A stretch of 20,000 nt of DNA from the NCBI GenBank assembly GCA_009176605.1, contig SEYY01001226.1, forward strand, positions 170,762 through 190,761, written 5' to 3'. The notes beneath the pieces were generated by a model, which did no database searches, was not told where the DNA came from, and worked only from the letters and a program-made list of their open reading frames with translations. Made by a program: the position numbers and the translations under genes. This document shows positions 14,776 through 20,000 of this stretch, piece by piece (within the stretch, counting starts at the first letter, position 1; the number at the start of each line of letters is the position of its first letter). The stretch comes from Armadillidium nasatum. Lineage: Eukaryota > Arthropoda > Malacostraca > Isopoda > Armadillidiidae.

Positions 14776-14947
14776 CTAATAGAAACTTGTAACGTGAGTA
14801 AAACAAGGAAACTTTTGGTTTGAATACCAATCGAAGATGAAAAGATTTTGATTAATTAAAGAGAGACTGAGTCAAAGTCGTGTTGTCGGAGCAGAAAAAC
14901 ATTACTTTGCAAAATAGTCTGTGTTTTCCTAAGAATCCAATACTTAC

Positions 14948-15063
14948 GTTCGAAATTTATTTATTACTCTTCCAAATGATTATTTGCATTTAGAAACGCT
15001 TCTTGAGTTGATATTAATAGTTCTCAGAGAGTTGCATTTTTTAAAAAGTTTACTGACTTGGCC
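14948..15063 (-). pseudogene. Relic third copy of tropomyosin exon 2
   Basis: In transcript sense, an AG acceptor (GGTCTTAG, 15064-15065) is followed by 116 nt and an intact GTAAGTA donor (14941-14947). The body aligns with the two functional versions: ATGCAACT corresponds to MQQ, then CAAGAAGCGTTTCTAAATGC (QEAFLNA) and AATAATCATTTGGAAGAG (NNHLEE) correspond to [12 protein letters not shown]. Over those 13 codons, 27 of 39 bases match version A without a gap. It has a TGA where Ile is expected, two TAA codons where KD should be, and is about 10 bases shorter than 126, so it cannot contribute coding sequence. It lies 172 nt upstream of version B in the transcript. Confidence 0.7.
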
Positions 15064-15140
15064 CTAAGACCAAATTGTTATGGTAGGTTAATGAAAAAAA
15101 AAATGAATATCCAAAGATATTAGTAAATATGGAAAAAATC

Positions 15141-15778
<638 letters not shown>

Positions 15779-16017
15779 GACCTTGTATATCGACATTTTT
15801 TATATCGATATTTATAAATTTCAGTTTTAATCGATAATTTAAAATTTCGATAGTTTTAGTAATTATTTCCCTTCTATAGTGATAGGTTGTACTTTTCCTG
15901 ACCTTGCATATCGATATTTTTTATATTGATATTTATAAATTTCAGTTTTAATCGATAATTTAAAATTTCGATAGTTTTAGTAATTATTTCCCTTCTATAG
16001 TGATAGGTTGTACTTTT
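15779..16017 (+). repeat. 121-bp tandem duplication
   Basis: Two head-to-tail units, 15779-15899 and 15900-16017, start GACCTTG(T/C)ATATCGA and end AGTGATAGGTTGTACTTTT. By eye they differ at three internal bases and at the last few positions. The unit is rich in ATCGAT-like palindromes (ATATCGATAT, AATCGATAAT). A 36-bp piece of the same unit recurs at 19182-19217. Confidence 0.93.
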
Positions 16018-16070
16018 TCGTTTTAAGATAAGTGTTAAAGATATGTTTAATTTGTTTGTTCTACATATAA

Positions 16071-16073
<3 letters not shown>

Positions 16074-16153
<80 letters not shown>

Positions 16154-16163
16154 ATATATATAT
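16074..16163. repeat. (TA)n microsatellite
   Basis: TA run with one phase slip near 16141. Confidence 0.97.
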
Positions 16164-16632
16164 GGTGTAATATGGCAGTAGGCTTGTATCCCACGGTAAC
16201 GTTCCTTCTATCAGTTAGGCCTGTAACACACGCAAACTTTGGTCGTTCTAGTTATGATAAGTCGAACTAAGTACGCTAGAAAACTAAATAATAGTAATAG
16301 TAATAATAATTATATTATTAATAGGCATAAATGAAATGAAAGCTAAATAATAATAATACAAATGTCATAAAATTTTAATGATATATCGAATTTTTATGTA
16401 TCGATATTTCCATATATCGAAGGTCAGACAACTTCTTAACCTTTACCCTAAAAATAAAAGAGAGCAACATCAACATTACTTTCACATGCGATAAATATCA
16501 AAATAGAAGATTTCATAACTTTTTCATGAACATTTTTTGATTGTTTAACATACTTAAAAAGTTCATTTTAATCTTTTCAGAAAAATTTTTTTTCTTCAAA
16601 TTCGGGTGTTTTCGCTATTTTTAATTAGAATC
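16164..16632. other. Unassigned AT-rich sequence
   Basis: Contains an inverted partner of the tandem repeat's left end at about 16385-16440 (complement AAGAAGTTGTCTGACCTTC against AAGAAATTGTCTGACCTTG at 15766) and some AATAATAATA sequence. No gene. Confidence 0.5.
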
Positions 16633-18464
<1,832 letters not shown>

Positions 18465-18467
18465 GTG

Positions 18468-19165
<698 letters not shown>

Positions 19166-19284
19166 TATTAAATTCATTTTGAAATTTCAATTTTAATCGA
19201 TAATTTAAAATTTCGATCATTAAAATTAATTAATGATAGGAGGGTGTCCTGGAGCTGCTAGAAATTTATCTTTCTAGTTTTTCT
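19166..19284. other. Spacer holding a partial ATCGAT repeat
   Basis: 19182-19217 repeats the core of the 121-bp tandem unit (ATTTTAATCGATAATTTAAA and onward, one mismatch against 15821-15855). The remainder is unassigned. Confidence 0.6.
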
Positions 19285-20000
19285 GTTTTGGGCAGAGAAG
19301 ACAGATATTCTTCAGGGTTCTATTCTATCCACTACTTTATTCTTACTTTTCATCAACTGTACTTGTAACCCTTTTCATTCTTATGCCGGCGACTCAACTC
19401 TCCATTCTTCTACTCATTTCAAATCTGCTTCCTCTTTTGCTTCTAGAGTTGCTTCTCGTCTTCACCTTTCCGATTCCATTCTTGGCGATCTGGATAGGAT
19501 TTCTCAGTGAAGCCATCGCAACCTTGTGAAATTCAACTCTTTAAAAACTCAACTTTTTCATATCTCTCTCTCTCTCTCAAAAACACCTCCCAACAATTTT
19601 CCTATTCCCTTCGACGGCTCTCCCGTCTCACCTGTGAACAACATAAACATTCTGTGTCTAAATATAAACAACAAATTATCTTGAAAACCTCATATCACAA
19701 AGGTTGCTAAGGTTGCTTCTAAAATGCTTGAGGTTCTGTTCAGATTGCTGATTTTTTTCTTCTGAACAGTTACTCAAGTTATTTAAGGGCCTTATCCGTC
19801 CTTGTATGGAGTACTGCTCTCACATTTGGGGTGGTTCCTGTTCTACCCTTCTTTTGGATAGGGTTGAGTCTAAGGCTAAAAGACTAATAAACTGTCCTCT
19901 ACTTTCAAACTCCCTTGACCCTCTTTCTCTGCAATGTGAAGTTGGCTCACTCTCTTTTTTCTATAGGTACTAACTACAACTGCAGGTGTTTGAGGAAGTT
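19285..20000 (+). pseudogene. Jockey-like RT, palm to C-terminus (runs off the window)
   Basis: Starts with LQGSILSTTLFLLFIN, then HSYAGDSTLHSS (active site YAGD at 19382-19393; one catalytic Asp replaced by Gly). A TGA follows at 19508-19510 where Trp is expected, then VKFNSLKTQLFHISLS with an expanded CT run (19563-19579) inside the coding sequence, and FDGSPVSPVNNINIL. After frameshifts it gives [16 protein letters not shown] and the [17 protein letters not shown] segment (19855 on). It belongs to the same subfamily as 1-781. Confidence 0.85.

Overview
This is eukaryotic, almost certainly animal, DNA. There are no operons, ribosome-binding sites or dense ORFs; instead there are intron-flanked exons, degraded retrotransposons and long (TA)n microsatellites. 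Two 42-codon exons that read as tropomyosin residues 39-80 point to an arthropod. The jockey-like retroelement lineage and the microsatellite load would suit a crustacean, perhaps a decapod, but that is inference from memory of the families, not a search.

The only host gene I can support is tropomyosin on the minus strand, at 14441-15063. Two intact versions of exon 2 lie 83 nt apart (14650-14775, then 14441-14566 in transcript order). Upstream in the transcript is a third, decayed copy (14948-15063) that keeps its splice donor but has stop codons. The rest of the window is probably intron or intergenic DNA; exons 1 and 3 are not visible.

Mobile elements by region: 1-880, 3' end of a jockey-like non-LTR element. 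1385-3314, a very decayed second copy. 3428-6139, a Penelope-like element (reverse transcriptase plus GIY-YIG endonuclease, minus strand) with a near-identical inverted copy of its endonuclease/3' end attached upstream, giving a ~700-bp inverted repeat. 6383-6930, C-terminal piece of another non-LTR element. 7312-7661 and 9160-9507, two copies of an unidentified ~350-bp repeat. 9640-9907 (-), an unassigned coding-like ORF. 9908-13255, a longer jockey-like pseudogene (endonuclease plus reverse transcriptase), apparently split by a ~970-bp foldback sequence (about 10022-10990). 15779-16017, a 121-bp tandem duplication. 17384-18322, an internally deleted mariner element with 27-bp terminal inverted repeats, sitting inside a (TA)n array. 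18468-20000, three more jockey-like fragments, one of them a 147-bp inverted duplicate (144/147 identical) of a segment 1.2 kb away.

Fourteen (TA)n arrays, about 2.1 kb together and up to ~625 bp each, punctuate the window. Several start exactly where a retroelement 3' end stops, four are joined to (GA)n/(CT)n tracts, and one hosts the mariner. No element looks able to encode a full active protein. The interest lies in the tropomyosin exon cluster and in the recent inverted duplications and nested insertions.
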